Source: an uncultured Clostridium sp. | Lineage (GTDB): Bacteria; Bacillota; Clostridia; TANB77; CAG-508 | Direction of reading: 5' to 3' | Assembly: GCA_947073285.1 (NCBI GenBank) | Contig: CAMTJT010000008.1 | Span: forward strand, 21,195 to 85,194 | DNA length: 64,000 nucleotides | Shown here: positions 63,925-64,000 of the stretch, in pieces | Position numbering within the stretch: position 1 is the first letter of the stretch | How the letters are laid out: each line of letters begins with the position of its first letter | Notes under the pieces: model-generated | What the model saw: the letters and a program-made list of their open reading frames with translations, nothing else | Told to the model about the DNA's origin: nothing | Database searches by the model: none | Made by a program: the position numbers and the translations under genes

Positions 63925-64000
63925 ATCGAGTAGAGAATAAATAATTATTTTATTTATTCCCTCTCACACCACTGTACGTGCCGTTCGGGCATACAGCGGT
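63925..64000 (-). ncRNA. 3' end of a group II intron (domains V and VI), continuing beyond the window
   Basis: On the minus strand a hairpin ACCGCTGTATGCC...GGCACGTACAGTGGT matches the domain V stem pattern (CCGTATG...CACGTACGG). It is followed by GTGTGAGAGGG, an AT stem (AATAAATAA / TTATTTATT) and CTACTCGAT, the usual domain VI and 3' splice end near 63925. The rest of the intron lies to the right. Limits beyond 64000 cannot be seen. Confidence 0.72.

Noticed and set aside
1..64000. CRISPR arrays
   Set aside because: The repeats found (14, 23, 36 and 38 bp) are tandem or adjacent without unique spacers of constant length, and no cas gene is present.

Overview
The window is AT-rich, uses short intergenic spacers and strong AGGAGG-type ribosome sites, and carries spore-former genes (splB, yqfC, yqfD, bofA, yaaL, gerQ, cwlJ, a pdaA-like deacetylase, a SigE/SigK-like sigma factor) together with an NADH-linked [FeFe] hydrogenase and an Agr peptide system. 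This points to an anaerobic, spore-forming member of the Clostridia, probably an uncultured gut lineage. No rRNA or tRNA gene was seen.

Layout. 1-6.4 kb: flavoprotein (cut by the window edge), MTA/SAH nucleosidase, methionine gamma-lyase-like enzyme, WG-repeat protein and a CNNM/CBS membrane protein. 6.6-9.8 kb: sortase with two thioester-type surface proteins. 10-12.5 kb: two-component system. 12.6-21.2 kb: SplB, MscS, PAP2, TrmB, acyl-CoA synthetase, an orphan antitoxin, a BofA paralogue, RNase G and Pth. 21.2-27.2 kb: a glycan/cell-surface block (PHP, GT2, beta-propeller, SDR, FrhB-like, pyruvyl transferase). 27.4-42.5 kb: the conserved yqfC-yqfD-ybeY-dgkA-era-yqzL-recO neighbourhood, interrupted by DUF3048, sigma-factor and hydrogenase genes and a type I toxin-antitoxin locus. 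42.9-45.9 kb: agr genes, agrA-agrC convergent with agrB-agrD. 46-49 kb: two compositionally distinct genes and an ISLre2-type element. 49-64 kb: RluA, methyltransferase, UvrC, glmS with its ribozyme, bofA-yaaL, gerQ-cwlJ, serS-engB, DUF951, gltX and the 3' end of a group II intron.

The most unusual signal is translational. Seven native genes are each broken by +1 offsets (cwlJ twice), and all eight offsets fall exactly on an in-frame CGG codon. Dropping the C and reading the next GGN as glycine restores the conserved protein every time: GxGxxG of the flavoprotein, ELGCG of TrmB, the GGPGTHNG loop of Pth, and others. By eye, no other native gene in the window has an in-frame CGG, although CGG across codon boundaries is common. 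Six genes of unlike composition do carry CGG as ordinary sense codons. I infer that CGG has no normal arginine decoding here and instead causes a +1 shift onto glycine, by a missing tRNA or a quadruplet-reading tRNA. Sequencing error is a poor fit because every event has the same phase and base.

A second strong find is a complete small type I toxin-antitoxin locus beside era: a 38-residue hydrophobic peptide, two near-consensus promoters facing each other, an antisense RNA with its own terminator, and arms that let the mRNA ends pair.
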